A DNA stretch of 31,527 bases from an uncultured Eubacteriales bacterium. GTDB taxonomy: Bacteria > Bacillota > Clostridia > Oscillospirales > CAG-272. Under the pieces are notes generated by a model. The model worked only from the letters and a program-made list of their open reading frames with translations, made no database searches and was not told the origin of the DNA. Numbering within the stretch: the first letter of the stretch is position 1; every line of letters begins with the position of its first letter. The position numbers and the translations under genes were made by a program. This document shows positions 7,413 to 12,709 of the stretch, piece by piece. The stretch is taken from NCBI GenBank assembly GCA_934446485.1, contig CAKSEM010000002.1:1-31527 (forward strand). The letters are read 5' to 3'.

Positions 7413-8503
7413 GCGACTTTCTCCTCCATGTTCTGATTCCATTTTTCAACTATTGCGGCTTGTTGTGCTGTGAGCGGCGCATTATAAGTCTGCAATGCCT
7501 GCACAATATGGTCATTACGAATTTCGAGTGTTACTAAAGATTTGTCCGGTTCGTCCGCTCTGCGCATAAACATAACATGACACTTGCCGTCAATGACACG
7601 CTGAATATATGACACGACGCAATTATGTTGCTGGGCGGCTTCGTCTTTGATGTCGGCGGTGCTCTGCGGATAAATAAAGATGTAATCACCGATACGACAT
7701 TCATACTCCGGGCGGCGCTGTTTCTGAAACGCAGCTTCATCGAATTGCGTTCTTGCCCGCTCATAGTTACGCCGCATGATGTCGTGCGTGGTCAATAGGT
7801 TGCGTGGGTAGCGATCGAACTTGACGCTCACTCTCTTTGCCATATTTATGTAGTCAACATAATATTGAGCTGCCGACACAGCGGTTTGTGCCTCGAACGT
7901 ACAAATGCGGTCGATATAGGTAATATAATCCAGCGCACGCAGAGTACCATCTTTAATAAGTTCCCATGTGCTAGTGTTCCACCTCCAATGATCACCTTGG
8001 AAGACCGCCATCATTTTTTCTTTATAACTCGACAACTCTTCGCCGATGGAGTGATAAGAAAGGATGGTTTGCATAGCGTCGGGATCTTCTTTATATGCTG
8101 CCAGCAGCTTATTAGTTAGCGTTAAACCGTGGCGTGCATGTCGGAGTAACGGCTTGGGAATATCAGTAATTTGAACACTGAACCGGGGATCAAACTTTGT
8201 GATACCAGCCGCAAAATATTGCTCATGCAGTTTATCTTTGGCCGCAATTCTTAGCACTGTGCTGAGCTTTTTCGTGTTGTGTTCGCATTTATACGTCCAA
8301 ATCCACCGAAGGTAGTCGGCGTAGCGCTGATCCTCAAACGTGTCGAAAACTTGCGGCGCGTACCACCCATCAAGCTGGCTGTCAAGTGACGTGACGAACT
8401 TGCCGCGCAGTCCAATACACTGTTGCTCTGCCAAGTCGTACTTCACGACGCGGCCATCATCTCGCCAGAATTCAAGCATTCGACCATTCTTGACTACCCT
8501 CAC
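7409..8503 (-). CDS. PcfJ-like protein
   Basis: A 364-residue protein whose last 120 residues match the PcfJ-like family as I recall it: AAQQHNCVVSYIQRVIDGKC then VMFMRRADEPDKSLVTLEI and a closing QALQTYNAPLT. The His-Asn-Cys core corresponds to the conserved HxC of the family. The N-terminal region is mostly helical and not recognised. PcfJ was first named on a conjugative plasmid, and relatives are frequent in Firmicutes phages; the biochemical role is unknown. GTG 8503 is supported by GGAGG at good spacing. Confidence 0.8.
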   Translation of the reverse strand: MRVVKNGRMLEFWRDDGRVVKYDLAEQQCIGLRGKFVTSLDSQLDGWYAPQVFDTFEDQRYADYLRWIWTYKCEHNTKKLSTVLRIAAKDKLHEQYFAAGITKFDPRFSVQITDIPKPLLRHARHGLTLTNKLLAAYKEDPDAMQTILSYHSIGEELSSYKEKMMAVFQGDHWRWNTSTWELIKDGTLRALDYITYIDRICTFEAQTAVSAAQYYVDYINMAKRVSVKFDRYPRNLLTTHDIMRRNYERARTQFDEAAFQKQRRPEYECRIGDYIFIYPQSTADIKDEAAQQHNCVVSYIQRVIDGKCHVMFMRRADEPDKSLVTLEIRNDHIVQALQTYNAPLTAQQAAIVEKWNQNMEEKVA

Positions 8504-8685
8504 TTACTTGATCCTCCCGCCGAAAGAATGACAAGTAAGATAACCAATCCGAGATCGATAAATCCAGGAATGAGGACTTGCCACCAATTCCAGTCCAGGA
8601 ACCCGGCGACCTTAAAGGCAATAAACAGCGCCTGAAGCGTCATAAGAAAGCTACACCCGGAGCGGCGAGACGAATTATTTTCCAA
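8500..8685 (-). CDS. Small two-segment membrane protein
   Basis: A 61-residue hydrophobic protein. A basic N-terminus (SSRRSGCSF) precedes two membrane segments separated by DWNWWQVLIPGFID; this W-W-x-V-L-x-P loop resembles small phage membrane proteins often labelled transmembrane Fragile-X-F. The best start is TTG 8685, because AAGGAGG lies nine bases upstream; ATG 8643 (starting MTLQALF) has no ribosome site. Function unknown; a holin-like role cannot be excluded but no endolysin partner is adjacent. Confidence 0.65.
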   Translation of the reverse strand: MENNSSRRSGCSFLMTLQALFIAFKVAGFLDWNWWQVLIPGFIDLGLVILLVILSAGGSSK

Positions 8686-8980
8686 GCTTGTTGTCCTCCT
8701 TAAACTCATAATCACCGATGTCTTTATCAAATGTATTTGCTATATCTTCCAGCGCGGCGAGTTCTTCTGCCGTTTGCGTATATAATTCGGGGTACACATC
8801 TAGAATGTCAATGCGGCACAGCAGCTTATGCACGTCCGCCAGCAGTTCTTCGTACTCCGCGGCCTCCGACCCGTAACTGAATAGCGTGTCGGCATAAAGT
8901 TCTGCTGTCAGAATTGCCTCACCAACAGTATCCAGGCCAGCCTTATAAGCGATTTCGCATGCCTCTTTTAGTTGCATCAT
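8675..8980 (-). CDS. Acidic hypothetical protein
   Basis: A 101-residue acidic, helix-rich protein with no recognised family. The ATG at 8980 follows AGGAGGTGAT and overlaps the dCMP deaminase stop, so it belongs to the same transcript. Its 3' end carries the ribosome site of the membrane protein gene that follows. Confidence 0.75.
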   Translation of the reverse strand: MMQLKEACEIAYKAGLDTVGEAILTAELYADTLFSYGSEAAEYEELLADVHKLLCRIDILDVYPELYTQTAEELAALEDIANTFDKDIGDYEFKEDNKLGK

Positions 8981-9375
8981 ATCACCTCCTCTGCATACCC
9001 ATCGTCTGTTGTATAACAAATATGATGGATGCCCATATCCTTTATGAGCTTGAGACAACTTTTGCATGGCCGCGCGCACCCCAAAGAGCCATCCCGGCGT
9101 TGTCTATAAACATAGAGTATAACCTTGTTCCAATCTACGCTGGCCCCCCCCCGCAGCCCACAGAGAGCATGTAGCTCGGCGTGCATGGAGTGCGGTGTGC
9201 TGTCTTCAGAAAATCGTTCTCGGTTGTACCGCCGTTGCAATGGATGAGACTTGCAACAGTTATACCCGGAGCCAATCACCTTTCCTTTGTACAAAACAAC
9301 GCACCCGATGTGGATGCGTTGAAAGTCAGAAAGTGTAGATACGTTGCGCGCTAAGTCGAAGTATCTTTGTTTCAT
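8977..9375 (-). CDS. Deoxycytidylate deaminase
   Basis: A 132-residue zinc-dependent deaminase of the cytidine/dCMP type. The catalytic HAE motif (MHAELHAL) and the second zinc motif PCKSC (CARPCKSCLKLI) are both intact. It converts dCMP to dUMP for ThyX. No good Shine-Dalgarno sequence precedes ATG 9375, and the plus-strand promoter of the small toxin-like gene lies directly upstream, so this is the first gene of the left operon and its own promoter is not obvious. Confidence 0.9.
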   Translation of the reverse strand: MKQRYFDLARNVSTLSDFQRIHIGCVVLYKGKVIGSGYNCCKSHPLQRRYNRERFSEDSTPHSMHAELHALCGLRGGASVDWNKVILYVYRQRRDGSLGCARPCKSCLKLIKDMGIHHICYTTDDGYAEEVI

Positions 9376-9382
9376 GTTTTTA

Positions 9383-9411
9383 TTGACCGTAATGTTACGG
9401 AGTGGTAAACT
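9383..9411 (+). promoter_or_regulatory. Promoter of the plus-strand small-peptide transcript A
   Basis: TTGACC (9383-9388) and TAAACT (9406-9411) are separated by exactly 17 bp. The expected start site falls at about 9418, the first base of the GGGTTGGC arm. The spacer contains a perfect palindrome CCGTAA-TG-TTACGG (9387-9400), a likely operator. Confidence 0.65.
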
Positions 9412-9549
9412 ATGAATGGGTTGGCTGTCCTCGTTTAGGAGAGGGCGGCAGCGGCTACTTGTGCCTCATTTTCTCTGCAAGAGCAAGGTGAGTTACACAA
9501 GATTCTCACTCGCTCTTAGCAGAAATTCAATGTTAAGAGAGGTGATAGA

Positions 9550-9669
9550 ATGGAATATCTGCTAGTAATTGCATTGATTATGCAGTCCACCTGCACGATC
9601 GGCTTTACTCTGGTTTTGAGTAAACTCCTCAAAATTATAGAACAGATTTCTAAGCCGTTTGGTGCTTAG
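9550..9669 (+). CDS. 39-residue hydrophobic peptide, type I toxin candidate
   Basis: Small plus-strand ORF starting ATG 9550 after AGAGAGGTGAT. The product begins MEYLLVIALIMQ and has one membrane segment (about 3-27) followed by a basic/polar tail (SKLLKIIEQISKPFGA). It sits inside a strongly structured transcript with its own promoter and terminator, opposite in direction to its neighbours. No named family is recognised; size and layout fit type I toxin peptides. A TATAAT on the opposite strand inside the ORF (9634-9639) could start an antisense RNA, but its -35 is poor. Confidence 0.6.
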   Translation: MEYLLVIALIMQSTCTIGFTLVLSKLLKIIEQISKPFGA

Positions 9670-9724
9670 TATACTTATGTTAAAAATATGAGATATTAGG
9701 TACAGTAGCCGCTTGCGCCAACCC

Positions 9725-9766
9725 GCGCCGCGTACATAGGAGGTGCTCCGCGCGGCGCTTTTTTTT
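9725..9766 (+). terminator. Intrinsic terminator of transcript A
   Basis: A perfect 8-bp GC stem GCGCCGCG (9725-9732) with CGCGGCGC (9751-9758) is followed by eight T residues. The 18-nt loop contains AGGAGGTG, a full Shine-Dalgarno-like sequence without a following start codon. Confidence 0.85.
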
Positions 9767-9777
9767 ATGCCCGCCGA

Positions 9778-9957
9778 TTACTTTGCGGGGACTGCGGCGT
9801 ATGCAACACCGCGGGAGATATAGTGCCAGGCAAGGCGGGTAGGCCAACTGCATGTCCAACCCTGGTGGTAAACCTTATTATTGACGATTACGAACTCATA
9901 CCGGAGAAAATCGTCCACCGACATGAGACGCACGCCGCGCTTATACTTGCTACTCAT
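9778..9957 (-). CDS. Small hypothetical protein (59 residues)
   Basis: A minus-strand ORF starting ATG 9957 after GGAGAA at good spacing. The product begins MSSKYKRGVRLMSVDDFLRY and is basic with clustered aromatics (HQGWTCSWPTRLAWHY). Family unknown. It ends just before the convergent terminator of transcript A, so the two units are tail to tail. Confidence 0.65.
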   Translation of the reverse strand: MSSKYKRGVRLMSVDDFLRYEFVIVNNKVYHQGWTCSWPTRLAWHYISRGVAYAAVPAK

Positions 9958-10126
9958 TCTTCTCCTTTACAATGTTGAAAAGTAGTGGTAGTATTATAAA
10001 TGGAATTATGATCTGCCAGTTATGTGTTGTGCCGTAGGTACAGACAAGCACGATATTCTTGTTGCGGAGTCGAGGATATTCGTGTACGTCCTCGCACTTA
10101 TCGACCCACAGAACAGGCGGTGACAA

Positions 10127-10204
10127 ATGATGATTAAAACACTTCAGGCAATCGTTGCTATTGCGACGGCTGTCCTATCTGTTTTGGATTTATTTGTGAA
10201 ATAA
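10127..10204 (+). CDS. 25-residue hydrophobic peptide, type I toxin candidate
   Basis: Plus-strand ORF starting ATG 10127 (or the next codon, also ATG) after AGGCGGTG. The product opens MMIKTLQAIVAIATAVLS and ends DLFVK: one short hydrophobic helix with a basic residue at each end, like Fst/Ldr/TisB-class membrane toxins in size and style. A terminator follows directly. It is too short for homology to be judged from sequence alone; the flanking repeat and the structured leader support a real element. Confidence 0.5.
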   Translation: MMIKTLQAIVAIATAVLSVLDLFVK

Positions 10205-10212
10205 TTCCAGAG

Positions 10213-10242
10213 AGCGGCGCTGCGGCGTCGCTTTTCTTTTTT
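10213..10242 (+). terminator. Intrinsic terminator of cassette B
   Basis: An 8-bp stem AGCGGCGC/GCGTCGCT (one G-U pair, 4-nt loop) is followed by a T-rich run (TTTTCTTTTTT). It ends the transcript of the 25-residue peptide. Confidence 0.8.
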
Positions 10243-10290
10243 ATGGCACAACACATAACTGGCAGATCATATATTAGTTGATCTGTACTG

Positions 10291-10404
10291 AAATCAATGG
10301 GTGCGAAGTCGCACATTTTGTTCTTTACCAGGAGGGGAGGACATTTGTGTACGTCCTCTGTACCCATCGACCCAAGAGAGCGCCGCTTCGGCGTCGCTTT
10401 GCTT
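10291..10404 (+). repeat. ORF-less relative of cassette B
   Basis: This stretch repeats cassette B's leader and terminator without the peptide. The hairpin GAGGAC...GTCCTC (10337-10358) matches 10072-10093, ATCGACCCA (10366-10374) matches 10100-10108, and AGAGAGCG plus the GC hairpin (10375-10399) match 10209-10232. It also has a perfect GTGCGA-AG-TCGCAC hairpin (10301-10314). It may be a decayed copy or a small RNA; no promoter is clear. Confidence 0.55.
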
Positions 10405-10405
10405 G

Positions 10406-10621
10406 TCAACAAATGTACCGCTCAATCTTCGAGTAAATATCCCGGTCACTTTCCACCCACAGGTCTTCAAATTCCAGCGAGTAGATCGCGCCGAGCAGAG
10501 ACTTGGCATTCACGCAATGCCCGACCGCATCAACGATCCTCACATCACCACGGATGTGTGATGCGATCTCGGAAAAGTTTTTTGCGTCCTCTACGGTTTC
10601 TAGATGAATCTTGTTTCTCAA
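10406..10621 (-). CDS. HPr-like (PTS phosphocarrier family) protein
   Basis: A 71-residue protein with HPr-type pattern: an early strand, TVEDAKNFSEIASHI as helix 1, then VNAKSLLGAIYSLEF corresponding to the VxxKSxxG region that holds regulatory Ser46 in HPr/Crh. The catalytic His15 context (xHARPA) is absent, so it should not carry phosphate from PEP; it resembles Crh or the divergent HPr-like proteins of Clostridia. The start is TTG 10621 with GGAGGG six bases upstream. A phage copy might interfere with CcpA/HPr-Ser-P signalling; that is speculation. Confidence 0.65.
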   Translation of the reverse strand: MRNKIHLETVEDAKNFSEIASHIRGDVRIVDAVGHCVNAKSLLGAIYSLEFEDLWVESDRDIYSKIERYIC

Positions 10622-10672
10622 ATAAATCCCTCCAGTGACAAAATAAATAAGCCGCCAACCCGACGACCTAAA

Positions 10673-10760
10673 TGGCGGAGGCTATAGGATTCGAACCTAT
10701 GATGCGTTTCCGCATGACGGTTTAGCAAACCGTTGTCATAAACCACTCGACCAATCCTCC
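10673..10760 (-). tRNA. tRNA-Ser (GCU)
   Basis: Class II tRNA with long variable arm, anticodon GCT within TTTGCTAAA, T-loop TTCGAAT and encoded CCA. The acceptor stem GGAGGAT/AGCCTCC has one mismatch. It is last of the five-tRNA array and reads AGC/AGU codons. Confidence 0.93.
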
Positions 10761-10765
10761 ATATT

Positions 10766-10841
10766 GGCAGGTAAGAAGTCACTCGCGTACACCCGCTATT
10801 GCGTGCGTAACTAAGCCTTCCCTCGTTTCTTGTGGCCTGCC
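10766..10841 (-). other. tRNA-sized structured element without tRNA consensus
   Basis: A 76-nt segment between tRNA-Ser and tRNA-Thr is closed by GGCAGG/CCTGCC, with AAGAA/TTCTT continuing the stem. It lacks a T-loop and a recognisable anticodon arm. It may be a processed by-product, a decayed tRNA or a small RNA. The rest of the spacer (10842-10934) shows nothing convincing. Confidence 0.35.
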
Positions 10842-10934
10842 ACCACTCACCTCACTCTGGCAGTATGGACGCCCCTTCTCCTCTAGACATCAGCATCTCA
10901 GCTTTTGCCATTTGCGCAACAAGGAGTTAGGAGT

Positions 10935-11010
10935 TGGAGCTGGATAGGAGACTTGAACTCCTAGTCTACGGAGTACAAAACCGTGGCTTTACCAATTAAG
11001 CTAACCCAGC
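10935..11010 (-). tRNA. tRNA-Thr (UGU)
   Basis: Acceptor GCTGGGT/ATCCAGC, T-arm AGGAG-TTCAAGT-CTCCT, anticodon loop TTTGTAC giving TGT, encoded CCA. The short variable loop argues against a Tyr reading. Only one base separates it from the next tRNA. Confidence 0.92.
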
Positions 11011-11011
11011 G

Positions 11012-11085
11012 TGGAGCCTCCAGAAGGAATCGAACCCTCACTGACTGATTACGAAACAGCCATTCTACCGTTAAATTATAGAGGC
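11012..11085 (-). tRNA. tRNA-Thr (CGU)
   Basis: Acceptor GCCTCTA/TGGAGGC, T-loop TTCGATT, anticodon loop TTCGTAA giving CGT, encoded CCA. With the UGU isoacceptor it serves ACA and ACG. Confidence 0.92.
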
Positions 11086-11087
11086 AC

Positions 11088-11155
11088 GACCCAGCGTCCG
11101 AAGAACATCGTTGCGCACCGACGAGTTTCTCATAAAAAGCATAACTCACTGGGTC
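11088..11155 (-). other. Second tRNA-sized structured element
   Basis: A 68-nt spacer segment is closed by a perfect 7-bp stem GACCCAG/CTGGGTC. Inside, GAGTT pairs with AACTC and a CGTC/GACG arm follows, giving a tRNA-like outline without T-loop consensus or CCA. It lies between tRNA-Thr and tRNA-Met in the same transcript. Function unknown. Confidence 0.35.
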
Positions 11156-11158
11156 TAC

Positions 11159-11235
11159 TGGTGGACTCTCTGGGACTTGAACCCAGGCGCGACCGCTTAT
11201 GAGGCGGGTACTCTAACCAACTGAGCTAAGAGTCC
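11159..11235 (-). tRNA. tRNA-Met (CAU)
   Basis: Acceptor GGACTCT/AGAGTCC, discriminator A, encoded CCA, anticodon loop CTCATAA giving CAT. The G1-C72 pair marks an elongator type rather than an initiator; a lysidine-modified Ile(AUA) tRNA has the same anticodon and cannot be excluded. Confidence 0.92.
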
Positions 11236-11238
11236 ATG

Positions 11239-11312
11239 TGGCAGAGGTGGCCGGGATCGAACCGACATTAACAGAGTCAAAGTCTGTTGTCCTGCCGTTG
11301 AACGACACCTCT
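11239..11312 (-). tRNA. tRNA-Gln (UUG)
   Basis: Acceptor AGAGGTG/CACCTCT, discriminator G, encoded CCA, T-loop TTCGATC, anticodon loop CTTTGAC giving TTG. First in the array. Confidence 0.93.
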
Positions 11313-11313
11313 A

Positions 11314-11333
11314 TGCGGGCTGCTTTCGCAACC
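11314..11333 (-). promoter_or_regulatory. Leader hairpin of the tRNA transcript
   Basis: CGGGTTGC-GAAA-GCAGCCCG forms an 8-bp stem with a GAAA tetraloop, ending just before the tRNA-Gln 5' end. It probably stabilises the primary transcript or guides 5' processing. Confidence 0.5.
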
Positions 11334-11357
11334 CGGTTTGTTTCTTTTGATGTAATT

Positions 11358-11387
11358 ATTATACCACAAATTTCTGGCGTGTGGGGG
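11358..11387 (-). promoter_or_regulatory. Extended -10 promoter of the tRNA array
   Basis: Minus-strand TGTGGTATAAT (perfect TATAAT at 11358-11363 with an upstream TGG) lacks a -35 hexamer. CACACGCCA lies six bases upstream of TGTGG, matching the arrangement of the promoter at 20105. Confidence 0.7.
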
Positions 11388-11391
11388 GCGG

Positions 11392-11634
11392 CTAGTCAAT
11401 AATTTCTACGTCATACCCAAGTTTTTCGATGAGTTCTTTGCGGGTTATGCGCCGCACAGAATATGGCACCCAACCGTCCAGATGTAAGAGTTTCATGATC
11501 GCCAATGTCATTTCATACGGCTCACCGTTGGAAAAAATAAATCCCTTGCCTGGCACATAAAAAAGATCTTTCTCTGATAGCCTATAAGTCTCATTTTTCT
11601 TATCGGCCTCAATCACCATTTGTGCAGTATTCAT
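11392..11634 (-). CDS. Hypothetical protein
   Basis: An 80-residue protein of unknown function. A beta-rich centre (YVPGKGFIFSNGEPYEM) is followed by a helical basic segment (RRITRKELIEKLGYDVEIID). ATG 11634 has AAAGGAG seven bases upstream; the reading frame extends upstream without a better start. It overlaps the end of the LigA-like gene and is the last gene before the tRNA promoter. Confidence 0.7.
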   Translation of the reverse strand: MNTAQMVIEADKKNETYRLSEKDLFYVPGKGFIFSNGEPYEMTLAIMKLLHLDGWVPYSVRRITRKELIEKLGYDVEIID

Positions 11635-11926
11635 CTTCATACTCCTTTGCAATCATCAGTAAGTGCTCCGCAGCGCGCACAACCCAACCGCTTTGATATG
11701 GGAGGTAGTAACCGGACGCCGATGTGAATTGATGGAACGCCCCGGCAAAATCACCCGTCCCGGCCAGCACCGGATATTCCGCGTTTAGTCGCTCAAGTTC
11801 ACGCGCCCAGCGATCCCACTGCCTGTCACTGATTAGTGATGTACCACGCCCGTAATAAATGTAAGAATGAATCAGGAGCTGGCGGCGTCGGCGCACCATC
11901 AGCTCCAATACTTCTTCATCAGTCAT
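11609..11926 (-). CDS. LigA N-terminal-domain-like small protein
   Basis: A 105-residue protein whose centre (YIYYGRGTSLISDRQWDRWA then RELERLNAEYP) follows the NAD-binding Ia domain of bacterial DNA ligase LigA (YxYYxxxxxxISDxxYDxLxxELxxLExxYP). The adenylation and later domains are absent, so it cannot be a ligase. Such stand-alone LigA-related proteins occur in Firmicutes phages; NAD or NMN binding is a guess. Its ATG overlaps the stop of the upstream gene. Confidence 0.7.
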   Translation of the reverse strand: MTDEEVLELMVRRRRQLLIHSYIYYGRGTSLISDRQWDRWARELERLNAEYPVLAGTGDFAGAFHQFTSASGYYLPYQSGWVVRAAEHLLMIAKEYEDEYCTNGD

Positions 11927-12188
11927 CTGCCCGCATCTTCCTCATGCGTTCCGCGGCTGCTTGCCTCACTTCTTCAGATACCTGTCGAGGTGGGCTGATC
12001 TTCAGCCATTTAATTGGGACGTGCGCAAGAACACTTCCGTCTTTGTTATGAGCAACGATCTTTACATCGTCCGGATATTTTTGCGCCCACACGACAACTC
12101 GCTTAATCCATTTCGGTTCGGCTGTGTAGAACGTTCCGATCTTCTCTCCGGCTAAATGATTCCACGCTGTCTCTCTTAGTTCTGCCAT
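11919..12188 (-). CDS. Hypothetical protein
   Basis: An 89-residue basic protein beginning MAELRETAWNHLAGEKIGTF. The centre (FYTAEPKWIKRVVVWAQKYP) is amphipathic and the C-terminus is a charged helix (VSEEVRQAAAERMRKMR). ATG 12188 follows AAGGGTGA at good spacing, just downstream of a 23-bp palindrome at 12204-12226. No family recognised. Confidence 0.75.
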   Translation of the reverse strand: MAELRETAWNHLAGEKIGTFYTAEPKWIKRVVVWAQKYPDDVKIVAHNKDGSVLAHVPIKWLKISPPRQVSEEVRQAAAERMRKMRADD

Positions 12189-12201
12189 AATGTCACCCTT
12201 G

Positions 12202-12450
12202 TTAGATATCCCAAGTTGGGATATCTCTTTCTGCATCGGAATAAGCCCACCAAGTTTCGCCGTACTCGAATGACCAAAATGCGCCGTCTTCGGTGTATGC
12301 AAAAACATGCTCGGAGACGGGATCGACATCAATATACGCTCCGGCATAAATTTTGCCGCTGCGAATGTCCATAACGTACACAGGATTACATAGCCCGCAC
12401 ATGTGCCCCATCGTGATGAGGGTTTGGTATGATAGTGGTTTAATCATCAA
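12202..12450 (-). CDS. Hypothetical protein whose last codons lie in the palindrome
   Basis: An 82-residue protein with beta-rich, aromatic composition (FAYTEDGAFWSFEYGETWWA). Its final seven codons (DIPTWDI, then stop) are encoded by the palindrome at 12204-12226, so this element forms part of the gene. ATG 12450 overlaps the stop of the upstream gene. Function unknown. Confidence 0.65.
   Translation of the reverse strand: MMIKPLSYQTLITMGHMCGLCNPVYVMDIRSGKIYAGAYIDVDPVSEHVFAYTEDGAFWSFEYGETWWAYSDAERDIPTWDI
12204..12226. repeat. 23-bp palindrome, copy 1
   Basis: Perfect palindrome with 11-bp arms (AGATATCCCAA and its complement) around one central base. It lies at the 3' end of the 12202-12450 gene. 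Identical arms recur at 20147-20169 and 30952-30974. Confidence 0.9.
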
Positions 12451-12698
12451 ACCGCCACCTCCTGATCCTGAGCTGAGATCGCCAAGGTCACATCTCGCAG
12501 CATCAGGTAGTCAATCATGGGGTATCTATCATCGTCATATCTATCGTCTGCGGTTTGTACGCCGATCATAATGCCTTCGCCAGTATCTACAATTTCGGTG
12601 ATATACACACACTCGCAGACTTCATCTGGATCGGTTTTATCTGTCCACAGCCTGACAACTTCGTCCTTGTGTTTTTCGTGCCACTGTTCAAAAGTCAC
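12447..12698 (-). CDS. Hypothetical acidic protein
   Basis: An 83-residue acidic protein beginning MTFEQWHEKHKDEVVRLW. GTG 12698 is chosen because AGGAGG lies eight bases upstream, and this places the gene just after the polymerase stop at 12710. It contains VCECVYIT and an Asp-rich loop (DDRYDDDRYPMIDY). No family recognised. Confidence 0.7.
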   Translation of the reverse strand: MTFEQWHEKHKDEVVRLWTDKTDPDEVCECVYITEIVDTGEGIMIGVQTADDRYDDDRYPMIDYLMLRDVTLAISAQDQEVAV

Positions 12699-12709
12699 TT
12701 TGATTCCTC

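Larger units (their letters stand above)
9418..9766 (+). ncRNA. Structured transcript A with 5'-3' pairing arms
   Basis: Predicted RNA from the promoter above to the terminator at 9725-9766. GGGTTGGC at the 5' end (9418-9425) pairs with GCCAACCC (9717-9724), and AGCGGCTACT (9450-9459) pairs with AGTAGCCGCT (9704-9713); the arms are nested in the correct order. A long hairpin just before the ribosome site uses TCTGC/GCAGA, AAGAGC/GCTCTT and GTGAG/CTCAC (9474-9523). Long-distance 5'-3' closure is characteristic of type I toxin mRNAs held inactive until processed. Confidence 0.55.
10007..10271. repeat. 27-bp perfect inverted repeat enclosing the cassette B peptide
   Basis: The arms at 10007-10033 and 10245-10271 are exact reverse complements over 27 bp. 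They enclose a 25-codon plus-strand ORF and its terminator. A -10-like TATAAA (9995-10000) would start a plus transcript right at the left arm. The right arm lies just beyond the terminator, so it is either read through or transcribed from the other strand. The repeat has the size of a small MITE, but no target duplication is evident. Confidence 0.75.

Noticed and set aside
10158..10412. Minus-strand ORF of 84 codons across cassettes B and C
   Set aside because: It runs through two terminators and the inverted repeat, has no ribosome site, and its composition looks like read-through of structured RNA genes.
10842..10934. 19-codon ORF (starting MAKAEMLMSRGEG) between tRNAs
   Set aside because: No ribosome site and it lies in a tRNA transcript; too short to support.
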